Positions 21,219 through 29,999 of a DNA stretch of 45,952 bases are shown in pieces (position 1 is the first letter of the stretch; every line of letters starts with the position of its first letter). The notes beneath the pieces were generated by a model. The model made no database searches. It was not told the DNA's origin and worked only from the letters and a program-made list of their open reading frames with translations. Position numbers and translations under genes: made by a program. This DNA is from Candidatus Moranbacteria bacterium RIFOXYA12_FULL_35_19 (GTDB lineage Bacteria; Patescibacteriota; Minisyncoccia; Moranbacterales; UBA2206). The stretch spans positions 1 to 45,952 of the forward strand of contig MFSE01000010.1 of the NCBI GenBank assembly GCA_001784805.1, written 5' to 3'.

Positions 21219-21758
21219 TCACTTACTTACTAAACCAGTTGAACTTATGGTTATTCCTTTTTTTTCTCCGCCAGAATCAAATGTAAATGTTTTAGGGAAA
21301 GTCCCACTAAACACTCTTGCATTGGGAATACTAAAAAATATTCTTGTACGCGATAATGTCGTAGGTGAAAATAATGTCACGCCATTTTTTAGGGTTTGAG
21401 TTTCAACAACTTGAGTCAAATTGTCAATATTAATACTCCCTGTGCAATTTTGACCACTCATTGTGTAATAATAAATTGCATAAGTACTGCTATTTGTAAA
21501 CACAAACCTGTATCCGCAAACTTTTTCTACACCAGCAACACCTCTTCCTTGCAAAGCATAACTTTGCGCCAATTTTATCGCAGAAGTCACTTCCTCTTGA
21601 GCTGTTTTCAAAGCATAATGTCTTTTGGCAGAACTCAAAGAAGCCAATCCGACTCCAGTCATAATGCCTATAATTGCAATTGAAGCCATCAGTTCCAACA
21701 GCGTGAAACCTCGCCTAGAAAAAACATTATTATTTTTTTTGTTTTGTTTATCAGACAT
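21219..21758 (-). CDS. Minor type IV prepilin (GspH/FimT-like)
   Basis: 179 residues. The prepilin signature is RRGFTLLELMASIAIIGIMTGVGLA, with basic residues before the Gly. AIKLAQSYALQGRGV follows, as in GspH/FimT. The C-terminal domain ends with FTFDSGGEKKGITISSTGLVSK, a pattern common to GspH pseudopilins. It is the first of the four minor pilins after pilD, so the order is pilD-GspH-PilV-PilW-PilX. Confidence 0.9.
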   Translation of the reverse strand: MSDKQNKKNNNVFSRRGFTLLELMASIAIIGIMTGVGLASLSSAKRHYALKTAQEEVTSAIKLAQSYALQGRGVAGVEKVCGYRFVFTNSSTYAIYYYTMSGQNCTGSINIDNLTQVVETQTLKNGVTLFSPTTLSRTRIFFSIPNARVFSGTFPKTFTFDSGGEKKGITISSTGLVSK

Positions 21759-21809
21759 TGTAATATTAAACCTAAATTATCCAAAGCTCAAATTATTTCA
21801 AATTAATTT

Positions 21810-22628
21810 TCAATAAAATAATCCCAGATACCAGCTGACAATCGGTTCATAAAAAAATATTGCCGAAAAAGTTCCTAGTACCAGAAACGGCGCAAACGGC
21901 ACTTGGCTTTTCATTTTTTTCTTTTTCAGGACTAACATTATTATACCATAAAGTGCTCCGATTGCAAAAGCCAAAAACAACGCTAGAAGAATTTCCGGCC
22001 AGCCTAAAATTAGTCCCAAAAAAATTACCAAATAGGCATCCCCCATCCCCATCCATTTCTCGCGCGAGCCAGCTGAAAGAATAAAGAAAAAAACAAAGGC
22101 TAAAAAACCCGCCAAAACACCGGAATAAATTGCTGGAAGCGAAGCTTCCACTATGGAAGCTTCGCTTCCGTAGTTTCCATAAATCGTTATCCAATCTGCG
22201 TATAAACCGTATGCGATAGCGACAAAAATTCCCGTCCACAAAACAATCATCGGAATTTCCAAATACAGAAAATCATAAACTAAAATTGTGACAAGCGCGC
22301 TAGCGATGAAAAGATAGTAAGCGGTTGATGCCCAAGAAGCAGTGTCGATCAAGACAAAAAATTTCCAACCGACAAGCGCAAAAATCACACCCGTGAAAAT
22401 TTCCACGATTGGATATTGCCAAGAAATTTTTTCTTGGCAATCGCGACAACGAAATTTTAGTAGCACAAAACTGATCACCGGGATATTGTCATACCAACGA
22501 ATTGGCTTTTGACAATGCGGGCATTTCGAACGAGAAAGAAAAAGTTCTTCGGCTGTGTGAAGCCGGTACACCAAAACATTCAAAAAACTTCCAAAAATAA
22601 GACCGAAAATGAAAAAAATAATAAGCAT
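21810..22628 (-). CDS. pilD: Prepilin peptidase / N-methyltransferase
   Basis: 272 residues, an integral membrane aspartic protease that cleaves prepilin leaders and methylates the new N-terminus. The zinc site is Cys36, Cys39, Cys61, Cys64 (CPHC and CRDC). The catalytic Asp119 (VYDFLYLEIP) and Asp197 (GMGDAYL) are in place. Residues 154-165 (GSEASIVEASLP) come from a perfect palindrome in the DNA and lie in a loop between membrane segments. It is in the pilus operon between pilins, with 2 bases to the upstream pilin. There is one peptidase for all the pilins here. Confidence 0.95.
   Translation of the reverse strand: MLIIFFIFGLIFGSFLNVLVYRLHTAEELFLSRSKCPHCQKPIRWYDNIPVISFVLLKFRCRDCQEKISWQYPIVEIFTGVIFALVGWKFFVLIDTASWASTAYYLFIASALVTILVYDFLYLEIPMIVLWTGIFVAIAYGLYADWITIYGNYGSEASIVEASLPAIYSGVLAGFLAFVFFFILSAGSREKWMGMGDAYLVIFLGLILGWPEILLALFLAFAIGALYGIIMLVLKKKKMKSQVPFAPFLVLGTFSAIFFYEPIVSWYLGLFY
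22135..22169. repeat. Perfect palindrome inside pilD
   Basis: Sixteen-base arms GGAAGCGAAGCTTCCA/TGGAAGCTTCGCTTCC with a three-base loop. It encodes GSEASIVEASLP in a loop between transmembrane segments, so the insertion is tolerated. Confidence 0.88.
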
Positions 22629-22630
22629 AA

Positions 22631-23044
22631 TTATTCATTAAATGTTATACTATCTGATCTAATCGTTGCGCTAGCATAAGTTCCGCTGTTTTTTGTGCCC
22701 GTATCGATAGTAACAATAAAATTTCCACCATTGCATCCATTAGAAACAACGACTCCTCCTCCCATAGACTCCGCTCCTGGGTATGTTTCTGGACCAGCAG
22801 AGCAAATTCTTCCGCCGGGTGCTGGCGGATTTGTTAGCGTCGTCGGAGTTATGCAACAAGAAGTAAGGGCAGTTTGAATACTATGCGCGGTAGTCTTGAA
22901 AGAATTGTCTTTCGCCCGCGTTCGAGCCACACTCAAAGTCACCAAAATAACCGTGCAAAGAATGCCAATGATCGCAACAATAACCAAAAGTTCAATTACG
23001 GTGAAACCTCGCCGGCTGTTGGATTTGGCTTTTTTATTTAGCAT
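22631..23044 (-). CDS. Type IV prepilin
   Basis: 137 residues. The leader is NSRRGFTVIELLVIVAIIGILCTVILVTLSVART, with the standard cleavage and Glu+5. The head has paired Cys (SCCITPTTL, GRICSAG), likely a disulfide. It is one of three consecutive pilins between kilA-N and pilD. Which is the major pilin cannot be decided from sequence; this one has the weakest 5' signal. Confidence 0.9.
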   Translation of the reverse strand: MLNKKAKSNSRRGFTVIELLVIVAIIGILCTVILVTLSVARTRAKDNSFKTTAHSIQTALTSCCITPTTLTNPPAPGGRICSAGPETYPGAESMGGGVVVSNGCNGGNFIVTIDTGTKNSGTYASATIRSDSITFNE

Positions 23045-23137
23045 AATTCAAGAATTTTATAATTTTTAATTTAAGAAATTATTTATAAAATTAAAAACTA
23101 ATCATTTGGATTTTAGACTTGATTTTGGTTTATCAAA

Positions 23138-23692
23138 CTAACTTGCTGACGCAACATTACCAATTATACTTTTGCATCCTTCTTCGGTGCAAACAAAATA
23201 TCGCGGAGGATTAGTTCCAGCTAGAGTTTGAGCAAAAAAACAGAAATCGGGAGTATTCCATTTCCCACCGCAAGTTTGGGAGCTATCGGTACTATAGTTA
23301 CCGCAACTCGTAGGATAATTGATTGCGTTAAAAGAACCTAAGGAAATAGTTGTATCACACCACCTAGTTCGATCCCAACCTTTTGTATTATAATAACTTG
23401 GGCTTGGCCATCCTCCCATTTCCGGACCCATTAAATTATCCCAGCATATACAGTAGTTTGGAGCGGTAGCAGAACAACCAGCAACATTATAATAACCTAA
23501 TCTTGCTACTCTTCCGCTAGCCATACAAGTAAATGCGGCTGATTGGATACTTTTCATTGTAGTCAAAACTGCAGCATCCTTGCTTTCTCTTTTGGCGCTA
23601 TTCGAACTCACCAACACAACCGACGCCAAAATACCGATAATGGCGATAATGATCAGAAGTTCAATCAGGGTAAAAGCTTTTTTATTTAACAT
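23138..23692 (-). CDS. Type IV prepilin with Cys-rich head
   Basis: From ATG 23692 it has 184 residues. The leader is short: MLNKKAFTLIELLIIIAIIGILASVVLVSSNSAKRE (A before F instead of G, also cleaved in known prepilins). The head has about ten Cys (FTCMAS, YNVAGCSA, YCICWDN, RWCDTTIS, SCGNYS, TCGGKW, DFCFF, VCTEEGCKS), an unusually high number that predicts several disulfides in an extracellular, stable head. Possibly a receptor-binding minor pilin. An upstream start at 23722 is less likely. Confidence 0.88.
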   Translation of the reverse strand: MLNKKAFTLIELLIIIAIIGILASVVLVSSNSAKRESKDAAVLTTMKSIQSAAFTCMASGRVARLGYYNVAGCSATAPNYCICWDNLMGPEMGGWPSPSYYNTKGWDRTRWCDTTISLGSFNAINYPTSCGNYSTDSSQTCGGKWNTPDFCFFAQTLAGTNPPRYFVCTEEGCKSIIGNVASAS

Positions 23693-23708
23693 AATAATCT
23701 TGATATAA

Positions 23709-23841
23709 TTTTCAACTACCAATTTTCAATTTACAGTAAATTTTCAATGATTCAATTTTCAAGCGCGTACTATGCTTGAAAATTATTTAATTGAAAATTT
23801 AACATTGATTGAAAATTGTGAATTGAAAATTGAAAATTAAT
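23709..23841. repeat. A-family inverted repeat between two pilin genes
   Basis: Built from TTTTCAATT units: the left side is CAATTTTCAATTTACAG... and the right side is ...TTGAATTGAAAATTG, around a centre AAGCGCGTACTATGCTT. No coding potential. The same family is at 25411, 39553 and 40871, and inside recG. Confidence 0.8.
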
Positions 23842-23887
23842 TAAGTCCCCGCACCAACCTTTTTATTTTTAAAAGTTAGTCCGGGAA

Positions 23888-23922
23888 CTTGCCAATTTCG
23901 CCTAGGCGGGTAAATTGGCAAG
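23888..23922. repeat. Palindrome downstream of the major pilin gene
   Basis: CTTGCCAATTT...AAATTGGCAAG with an inner CGCCTAGGCG. It is 24 bases past the pilin stop, so it may stabilise the pilin mRNA 3' end or attenuate the transcript. Confidence 0.7.
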
Positions 23923-23945
23923 AACATACTTCAATCAAAACTAGT

Positions 23946-24392
23946 CTAAGTAGCATTGCAAGTATAAAGATCGATAGGAGAGGTTCCGGTGTTATTAACA
24001 TTAGTAATAACCAATGGAGCACCAACAGTTCCACATCCAGCATTAAAGCCAGTCGTACTTGTAGGATAAACACTAATACTAAATGTTCCATCTCCCGTGC
24101 ATGTGATAGTAGATCCACCAGCAACTGTTGTCTTTGAAAAGGTTGGAAGTAAAAATGTCGTAGCAGCAGTTCCACCATCGCACGCTATAATACCAGCTGG
24201 AGCAATACTAGCCACCTCACCTTTATATGCGGCAACATTAGCTTTTGCTCTAGCACTATTCAAACTCACCAACACAATCGAAGCCAAAATACCAATAATG
24301 GCGATAACGATCAAAAGTTCGATCAGAGTAAATCCTTTCTTTTTCTTAGTTGCTTTTTTGGCAACTTTTTTTGTTGTTTTTTTCTTTGTCAT
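23946..24392 (-). CDS. pilA: Type IV prepilin, probable major pilin
   Basis: 148 residues. The very basic leader is rich in Lys and Thr (TKKKTTKKVAKKATKKKK) and leads into GFTLIELLIVIAIIGILASIVLVSLNSARAKANVAAYKGEV, the canonical major pilin stalk. The head has a Cys pair (IACDGG, CTGDG, GCGTV, TCNAT). It has the best Shine-Dalgarno of the pilus genes (GAGGTG, five bases before the ATG) and a structured leader and trailer with hairpins, consistent with high expression. Major pilin status is inferred from these signals and position. Confidence 0.9.
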   Translation of the reverse strand: MTKKKTTKKVAKKATKKKKGFTLIELLIVIAIIGILASIVLVSLNSARAKANVAAYKGEVASIAPAGIIACDGGTAATTFLLPTFSKTTVAGGSTITCTGDGTFSISVYPTSTTGFNAGCGTVGAPLVITNVNNTGTSPIDLYTCNAT

Positions 24393-24396
24393 ATTT

Positions 24397-24402
24397 TCAC
24401 CT
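24397..24402 (-). promoter_or_regulatory. Strong Shine-Dalgarno before pilA
   Basis: GAGGTG just upstream of ATG 24392, where most genes here have none. Confidence 0.6.
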
Positions 24403-24416
24403 CGCTTTCTAGCTTT

Positions 24417-24498
24417 ACCCTATGGAATATCCCGACTTGTCGGGATAATTTTGTAATCCCGCCTACCGACGAGGCAGGCAAAATTTATTCCATAGGGT
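24417..24498. repeat. Nested inverted repeat in the pilA leader
   Basis: The outer arms ACCCTATGGAAT/ATTCCATAGGGT enclose two separate hairpins, ATCCCGACTTGTCGGGAT and GCCTACCGACGAGGCAGGC. The second hairpin belongs to the family found in the broken tRNA-Arg copy. The whole could fold into a three-way junction. Confidence 0.85.
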
Positions 24499-24569
24499 GA
24501 ATATTTATTTTTTTCTATATTAAATCTGCCAAATATCTATATAATTTTTAATTTTGTAATTTTTAAATC

Positions 24570-25400
24570 TCATTTTTCAATTTTTTCCAGCTTTTTGATT
24601 CCAACATTTCCAGCTAATGATTTCATTTGAGAAATCGCACTTTCATTCAACTTAATCAGGCGTTCCTTTTGAGAAAGATTGGCGCGAATAAATTCCGCGT
24701 TGAGATTTTCCAAATTTGCCAAACATACTAACTGCGTAACATCCGCATAACCACGAACATTTCCTCCGAGTTTTGCGTTTTTATCTCTCCACTCTTTTGC
24801 CGTCAATCCAAAAAGTGCCACATTTAGAACATCCGCTTCATTAGCAAAAATAATATCCGCTTGCGTTTTTGGAATGCGATTAGGAATCAAATGAGCCTTA
24901 ATTGCATCTGTGTGAATTCGATAGTTTATCTTAGTAAGCATTCTCTTTGTATCCCAGCCAAGCGCCATTTTTTCATTTTCTTCAATTTTCAATCGCTGAA
25001 ATTCTTTGATCAAATATAGCTTAAACTCCGGAGAAAGCCAAGTTGCAAATTCAAAAGCAATATCTTTGTGTGCATATGTTCCACCATATCGGCCTGTGCT
25101 AGATCTAATGCCGATAGCATTTGTTTTATTGATCCACATAGATGAAGAGATGATAAATCCATTGGTGCCTGCCTCGTTTTTAATCCTATGGTATTCCATA
25201 AGATTAAAATTGGGATTATGCACTTGCTCCCACGCACCCATAAACTGCACTGTGTATTTAGTAGTGAGCCAATTCGAAATAACAACTCCACTATCATACG
25301 ATTTAAATTTCGCCATATCCGTGAGACAGATAAAATCATTATCCTTCTTGGATATTTTTATATTTACAACAATATTTTGAATTTTTATTGTTTTTGGCAT
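24570..25400 (-). CDS. KilA-N domain protein inserted in the pilus operon
   Basis: 276 residues. The N-terminal part (about 10-130) resembles the KilA-N DNA-binding domain: DFICLTDMAKFKSYDSGVVISNWL, and GRYGGTYAHKDIAFEFATWLSPEFKLYLIKEFQRLK. The C-terminal part (about 150-276) has a helix-rich region with ADIIFANEADVLNVALFGLTAKEWRDKN and an end NVGIKKLEKIEK. KilA-N proteins are common in phages and mobile elements and bind DNA. Nothing links it to pilus assembly, and it sits between pilC and pilA with an A-family half-repeat at its start. It is probably a mobile cargo gene; a regulatory role on the operon is possible. Confidence 0.88.
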   Translation of the reverse strand: MPKTIKIQNIVVNIKISKKDNDFICLTDMAKFKSYDSGVVISNWLTTKYTVQFMGAWEQVHNPNFNLMEYHRIKNEAGTNGFIISSSMWINKTNAIGIRSSTGRYGGTYAHKDIAFEFATWLSPEFKLYLIKEFQRLKIEENEKMALGWDTKRMLTKINYRIHTDAIKAHLIPNRIPKTQADIIFANEADVLNVALFGLTAKEWRDKNAKLGGNVRGYADVTQLVCLANLENLNAEFIRANLSQKERLIKLNESAISQMKSLAGNVGIKKLEKIEK

Positions 25401-25410
25401 ATTTCCATAT

Positions 25411-25468
25411 TTGAAAATTATTAACTTGAAAATTCATTGAAAATTGTGAATTGAAAATTGAAAATTTT
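25411..25468. repeat. A-family half-repeat between kilA-N and pilC
   Basis: TTGAAAATT units in one orientation. It fills the gap between the KilA-N start and the pilC stop. Confidence 0.7.
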
Positions 25469-26680
25469 CTATTGTATCTGTCCTGCGATATTGTAAATCG
25501 GCATCAAAATGGCAAAGGCCATAAAGCCGACGGCTACTCCGATAAAAATCATCAGGATTGGCTCCAGAAGCGTGGAGAGATTTTTGGTCATAATTTCCGT
25601 TTCTTGATCATAAAATTTGGCAATGTGGCCCAAAACTGCGTCAATTTGTCCAGATTCTTCTCCGATTTTTATCATATGCGTCACCATTGGCGGAATATCC
25701 GGACTTCTTTGAAGTACCACGCTCATATTGCCTCCCTTTCTCACTTCTTCAGCTGCTCTCAAAAAAATTTCTTCAAAAACAACATTGTTTATCACCGCAC
25801 TCACCACGGTGAGCGCTCGAATGATGGGAATTCCACCCGTAAGAAGAACTTCCAAATTTTCGGAAAATCTAGTGATATAAACAAAACGGAAAATTGGACC
25901 GACAATCGGCAATTTTATTTTTATCTGATCCCATTCTCTTTTCCCCTCTTCTGTATTGAGATAATACCAAGCAACTCCCACTAGAGTCACAATCACAATC
26001 GCCACCGCCCACCAATAGGAAGCCATAAAATCTCCCACCGTGATGACTACTTGCGTGTACCATGGCACATCAGCACTCATTTCCTTTATTATTTGTGTAA
26101 GCTTGGGGATAATGAAAGAAATAACCAAAAAACCAATTACAAAAAATACGATTAGCACTAAAATAGGATAAATGAGAGCCGAGCGAACTCTAGTTGCTAG
26201 GGTATAATTTCTTTCAATATTTTCCGCCACATAAGTGATGGATTTTTTCAAATTGCCGGAAGTTTCCCCAGCCTTTATTATGTTGATCGAAAGATTGGAA
26301 AAAACATCTTTGTGTTTTTCCATTGAAGAAGAAAAAGGCATTCCGTCTTCGATATCATTTATCATTTCTTGAATAACTTTTCTAAAATAAACATTGGAGG
26401 TTTGATCTTCAATAGCAGTAAGAGAAACAACAATCGGCACTCGCGCTTCAATCAAGATTGCCAACTGACGGAAAAAAACCACCAGTTCTTTTGCCACCAC
26501 TCTGTCATAATATTTCAGAAAAGATTTCAACAAATCGCTTTCTGCATTTTCTTCTCTGACACTTATCGGCAAAAGATTATTTTTTTGCAAAATTGCCACC
26601 GCCAATTCTTTGGAAGAAGCGTTGATAATACCTTCTTTATATTCTCCTGTTTTTGTTTTGGCTTTAAAATTAAATTTCAT
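25469..26680 (-). CDS. pilC: Type IV pilus inner-membrane platform protein
   Basis: 403 residues, GspF/PilC family. It has two homologous halves: AKELVVFFRQLAILIEARVPIV (first) and ITRFSENLEVLLTGGIPIIRAL (second), each ending with membrane segments. The hydrophobic segments are at about 170-190, 215-235 and 375-395. KAGETSGNLKKSI and KIGEESGQIDAVL are the conserved GE motifs. It anchors the PilB and PilT motors at the membrane. It is immediately downstream of pilT, separated by 54 bases. Confidence 0.95.
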   Translation of the reverse strand: MKFNFKAKTKTGEYKEGIINASSKELAVAILQKNNLLPISVREENAESDLLKSFLKYYDRVVAKELVVFFRQLAILIEARVPIVVSLTAIEDQTSNVYFRKVIQEMINDIEDGMPFSSSMEKHKDVFSNLSINIIKAGETSGNLKKSITYVAENIERNYTLATRVRSALIYPILVLIVFFVIGFLVISFIIPKLTQIIKEMSADVPWYTQVVITVGDFMASYWWAVAIVIVTLVGVAWYYLNTEEGKREWDQIKIKLPIVGPIFRFVYITRFSENLEVLLTGGIPIIRALTVVSAVINNVVFEEIFLRAAEEVRKGGNMSVVLQRSPDIPPMVTHMIKIGEESGQIDAVLGHIAKFYDQETEIMTKNLSTLLEPILMIFIGVAVGFMAFAILMPIYNIAGQIQ

Positions 26681-26734
26681 ATTTTTATATTAGCACAAAT
26701 TATAATTAATGACAAAAAATATTTTTCAAAAAAA

Positions 26735-27805
26735 TTAGTTCCGCATTAGCATATCTAAATTTTTTCCGTCCTTGGCATAAGTCTTAGCCGTTTCCAAAGA
26801 AATTACGCCTTTTTTTACCAACTCGGCCAAAGACTTATCCATTGGTACCATTCCTTGATCAAGACTAGTTTCAATCACATTGTCAATTTGATATGGTTTA
26901 TTTTCTCGAATGAGATTTTCAATAGCATGATTTTTGATCATTATCTCCACCGCAGGAATTCTTCCACTATCAATTTTCGGTAAAAGCCTTTGCGAAACCA
27001 CCGCCAAAAGAACATTAGCCAACTGTGATCTAATTTGATTTTGCTGATGGGCAGGAAAAACATCCACGATGCGGTCAATGGTTTGAGCGCTGTCATTGGT
27101 ATGCAGTGTGGCAAAAATCAGGTGCCCCGTTTCCGCTGCCGTCAAAGCTGTGCCAATAGTATCCAAATCTCTCATCTCTCCAAGCAAAATCACATTGGCA
27201 TCTTCCCGAAAAATCGCCTTTAGCGCCAAAGAAAAAGAGGCGCTGTCTTGATAAACCTCTCTTTGTTCTATTATGCACCGGTCTTGCTCATAAATATATT
27301 CCACTGGATCCTCAATGGTTATGATATGTTTTTCTTGCGTTCGATTTATCTGATTGATAATCGCCGCCAAAGTGGTTGATTTTCCATGTCCCGTCGGTCC
27401 AACAATCAGAACCAGTCCTTGAGAAACTTTAGTGAAATCATACAAAATTTCTGGCATACCCAACTCTTCCAATGTCTTGATATTGCTAGAAATTACTCTA
27501 AAAGCCACACTAATATAGCCCTGCTGAAAAAAAGCATTCACTCGAAAACGAACTTTGTCTTCAAAATTATAAGAAAAATCCGCCTGACCTTCTTTTAGCA
27601 GTATCTTTTTTTTCTCCTCACTTATAATCACATCACACATTTCTTTTGTATCTTCAGGAGTCAAGATGCTTTCTTGAGTAAAAGCTATCAATTTTCCGTC
27701 TATACGATAGGTTGGATATCTTGCCACAGAAAGATGCAAATCAGATGCTCCTTGTTGGGCAGTGAGACGCAATAAATTTTTTATCCTTTGTTCCGCATGA
27801 GTCAT
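26735..27805 (-). CDS. pilT: Type IV pilus retraction ATPase
   Basis: 356 residues, the PilT length. It has Walker A GPTGHGKST (136-144), the Asp box (TIEDPVEYIYEQDRCIIEQREVY), Walker B region (VILLGEMRDLDT) and the His box (TGHLIFATLHTNDSAQTIDR). AIRA/GMVPMDKSLAEL near the end is a PilT feature. It powers pilus retraction, giving twitching and DNA uptake. It starts 5 bases after the response regulator. Confidence 0.96.
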   Translation of the reverse strand: MTHAEQRIKNLLRLTAQQGASDLHLSVARYPTYRIDGKLIAFTQESILTPEDTKEMCDVIISEEKKKILLKEGQADFSYNFEDKVRFRVNAFFQQGYISVAFRVISSNIKTLEELGMPEILYDFTKVSQGLVLIVGPTGHGKSTTLAAIINQINRTQEKHIITIEDPVEYIYEQDRCIIEQREVYQDSASFSLALKAIFREDANVILLGEMRDLDTIGTALTAAETGHLIFATLHTNDSAQTIDRIVDVFPAHQQNQIRSQLANVLLAVVSQRLLPKIDSGRIPAVEIMIKNHAIENLIRENKPYQIDNVIETSLDQGMVPMDKSLAELVKKGVISLETAKTYAKDGKNLDMLMRN

Positions 27806-27810
27806 AATAA

Positions 27811-28191
27811 TTAGACTAAATATTTATTAATTTTTTCCATTACTTCTGAAGGAGTAAAATGAGACTTGATCAAATAATCCTTAGCGCCTAATTCAAAACC
27901 TTCTTGAATTTCTTCTTTTTGACTCAAGTTAGTAAGCAGTACTACGGGAATTTTATTTAAATTATCATCCGCTTGTATTTTTTTGAGAACTTCCAGCCCG
28001 TCCATATATGGCATAATGATATCCAAAAGAATCAAATCCGGCTTCGCCCCATTTTTTAATTTTTTTATCGCTTCCGCTCCATTGATCGCTTTGATAACAC
28101 TGATACCTTCTTTGGTTATTTTGGTTTCATAGATATCCATCACAAAAGAATCATCCTCTACTATCATTATGGTTTTTTTTGTTGCATTCAT
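27811..28191 (-). CDS. CheY-like single-domain response regulator
   Basis: 126 residues. Acidic pocket Asp13-Asp14, phospho-acceptor Asp57 (LILLDIIMPYMDG), Thr/Ser at VVLLTNLS, and Lys at DYLIKSHF. There is no output domain. Located between pilB and pilT with 5 bases to pilT, so it probably tunes pilus motor activity, as PilG/PilH do in other bacteria. No histidine kinase is in the window. Confidence 0.93.
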   Translation of the reverse strand: MNATKKTIMIVEDDSFVMDIYETKITKEGISVIKAINGAEAIKKLKNGAKPDLILLDIIMPYMDGLEVLKKIQADDNLNKIPVVLLTNLSQKEEIQEGFELGAKDYLIKSHFTPSEVMEKINKYLV

Positions 28192-28225
28192 AATTTTATT
28201 ATTGACAAAAATATTTAGTTTTAGC

Positions 28226-29968
28226 TTAACTATTCTCCTCTTCTAATATTATACTTCCTTCTGTCACCCTGTCTACCTCTTCAATCGTGGTAAGTCCCTT
28301 GATTATTTTCAATATTCCATCTTGTTTAATAGTTAGGATTCCCAAAGCTTCCCTTTCTTTGTTGATAAGGTCTTCACTTCCTTTACTTTCCGTAATTATA
28401 TTTTTGATATTTTCGTTAATTGGAACCGCTTCATAAATCGCCAGCCGACCACGCAGTCCTGTACCATTGCATTTGTCGCATCCTTTGCCATGATAAAATT
28501 TTATCTCTTTTACCAAATCAATTCCATATTTTTTCAATTCGTCTTGGGAAATATTCTTAATTTCCTGTTCTATGACTTTTTTTATCGATTCTGGAACTTT
28601 CTTTTCTTCTTTGCAGTTTTCACATATTTTTCGCACTAATCGTTGAGCCACAACAATGCGAAAAGAAGATGCAAGAAGAAACGGCTCGATTTGCATATCG
28701 ATAAGCCGAGGAATGGCCCCTATAGCTGTATTGGTATGCAAAGTTGAAAACATCAAATGACCCGTAAGAGCGGCATGCACTGCCAACTCGGCCGTTTCAG
28801 CATCGCGAATTTCCCCCACCATAATCACATTCGGATCTTGACGCAAAATCGTGCGCAAACCCGATGCAAAAGTATAACCTATTTCCGGTTTGATCTGACT
28901 TTGATTTAGTCCTTCAATATTATATTCAATCGGATCTTCTAGGGTGATGATATTTCTTTCTTCGATATTTAATATTTTCAAAAGCGCATAGAGAGAAGTG
29001 GATTTGCCCGACCCAGTCGGACCGGTAAAAAGTATCATTCCGTAAGTTTCTTTCAAGGCTTTTTTCACATTTTCCAAAGCGGTACCAAAAAGTCCCAGTG
29101 CTTCAATATTGGCCAGTCCCTGATCTTTGTCCAAAATTCTCATTACCACTTTTTCTCCGGAAATAACCGGCAAAGTAGAAACACGAAAATCTATTTCCTT
29201 GCCTTCACTGATTGTTCTAAATCTTCCATCTTGCGGTTTTCTTTTTTCATCAATTTTTAAATTAGCTAGAATTTTTATTCTGGAAATCACCGCCGGTCCA
29301 ATTTCTTTGGGCATAATGAGACTCACATGCAAAATTCCATCCACGCGAAATCTCACTCGGTAATCTTTATCCATCGGTTCGATATGAATGTCACTCGCGC
29401 TTCCTTCCACTGCATGCCCGACAATCACTTCCACCAGTTTAGTCACAGGAGCATCTTTTAAGAATTCGCCTTGTTTTTTGATTTTTTCATTACTCTCTTC
29501 TTCGCCCTTATCAAAAATAACTTCCTTTTTAAATGATTTTACCGCTTCCTTAAGCGCTTCTGCCGGACCGCTATATTGTTCAATAATTCCAAGAAAAATA
29601 TCCTCGCTCGCTTGATAGACTTCTAATTCAATGTTTTCTTTTTCTGCCACAAAACGCAAAGCGTTTAACGCTCCGATATCTTTCGGATTAACCATCGCGA
29701 TTTTTACCAAATCTCCTGTTTTTTCAAAAGCAACTATTTTATATTTTTCAGAAACTTCTTTGGGGATCAAATTGATCACATCATCTTCTATTTTTTTAGG
29801 AGTTTTTTCTAAGCAAGCAATTTCTTTTTTTTCTTTTTCAAAACCAAGATCTGATTTTTCGTCAGTTTTTTTTTCCAAAAAACCGAAAGGATTATCGATG
29901 GCTTTTTTGCTTTTTATAGACACTGGACTCGAAACGGTTTTATCGTCTAAAAGTGAACTATTTTGCAT
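28226..29968 (-). CDS. pilB: Type IV pilus extension ATPase
   Basis: 580 residues of the GspE/PilB family. N-terminal GspE-N-like region (INLIPKEVSEKYKIVAFEKTGDLVKIAMVNP). Walker A GPTGSGKST at 316-324, Asp box ITLEDPIEYNIEGLNQSQIKPE, Walker B VIMVGEIRDAETAE, His box TGHLMFSTLHTNTA. The tetra-Cys zinc knuckle is CENC and CDKCNGTG. It powers pilin polymerisation on PilC. The upstream pilO-like gene ends 31 bases before it. Confidence 0.96.
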   Translation of the reverse strand: MQNSSLLDDKTVSSPVSIKSKKAIDNPFGFLEKKTDEKSDLGFEKEKKEIACLEKTPKKIEDDVINLIPKEVSEKYKIVAFEKTGDLVKIAMVNPKDIGALNALRFVAEKENIELEVYQASEDIFLGIIEQYSGPAEALKEAVKSFKKEVIFDKGEEESNEKIKKQGEFLKDAPVTKLVEVIVGHAVEGSASDIHIEPMDKDYRVRFRVDGILHVSLIMPKEIGPAVISRIKILANLKIDEKRKPQDGRFRTISEGKEIDFRVSTLPVISGEKVVMRILDKDQGLANIEALGLFGTALENVKKALKETYGMILFTGPTGSGKSTSLYALLKILNIEERNIITLEDPIEYNIEGLNQSQIKPEIGYTFASGLRTILRQDPNVIMVGEIRDAETAELAVHAALTGHLMFSTLHTNTAIGAIPRLIDMQIEPFLLASSFRIVVAQRLVRKICENCKEEKKVPESIKKVIEQEIKNISQDELKKYGIDLVKEIKFYHGKGCDKCNGTGLRGRLAIYEAVPINENIKNIITESKGSEDLINKEREALGILTIKQDGILKIIKGLTTIEEVDRVTEGSIILEEENS

Positions 29969-29999
29969 AATTTTTAAGCTTTATTGGCTACTCGAAAAA

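Noticed and set aside
23709-24498. CRISPR array in the repeat-rich pilin intergenic regions
   Set aside because: The repeats are inverted and irregular, without equal-length unique spacers, and no cas genes are present.
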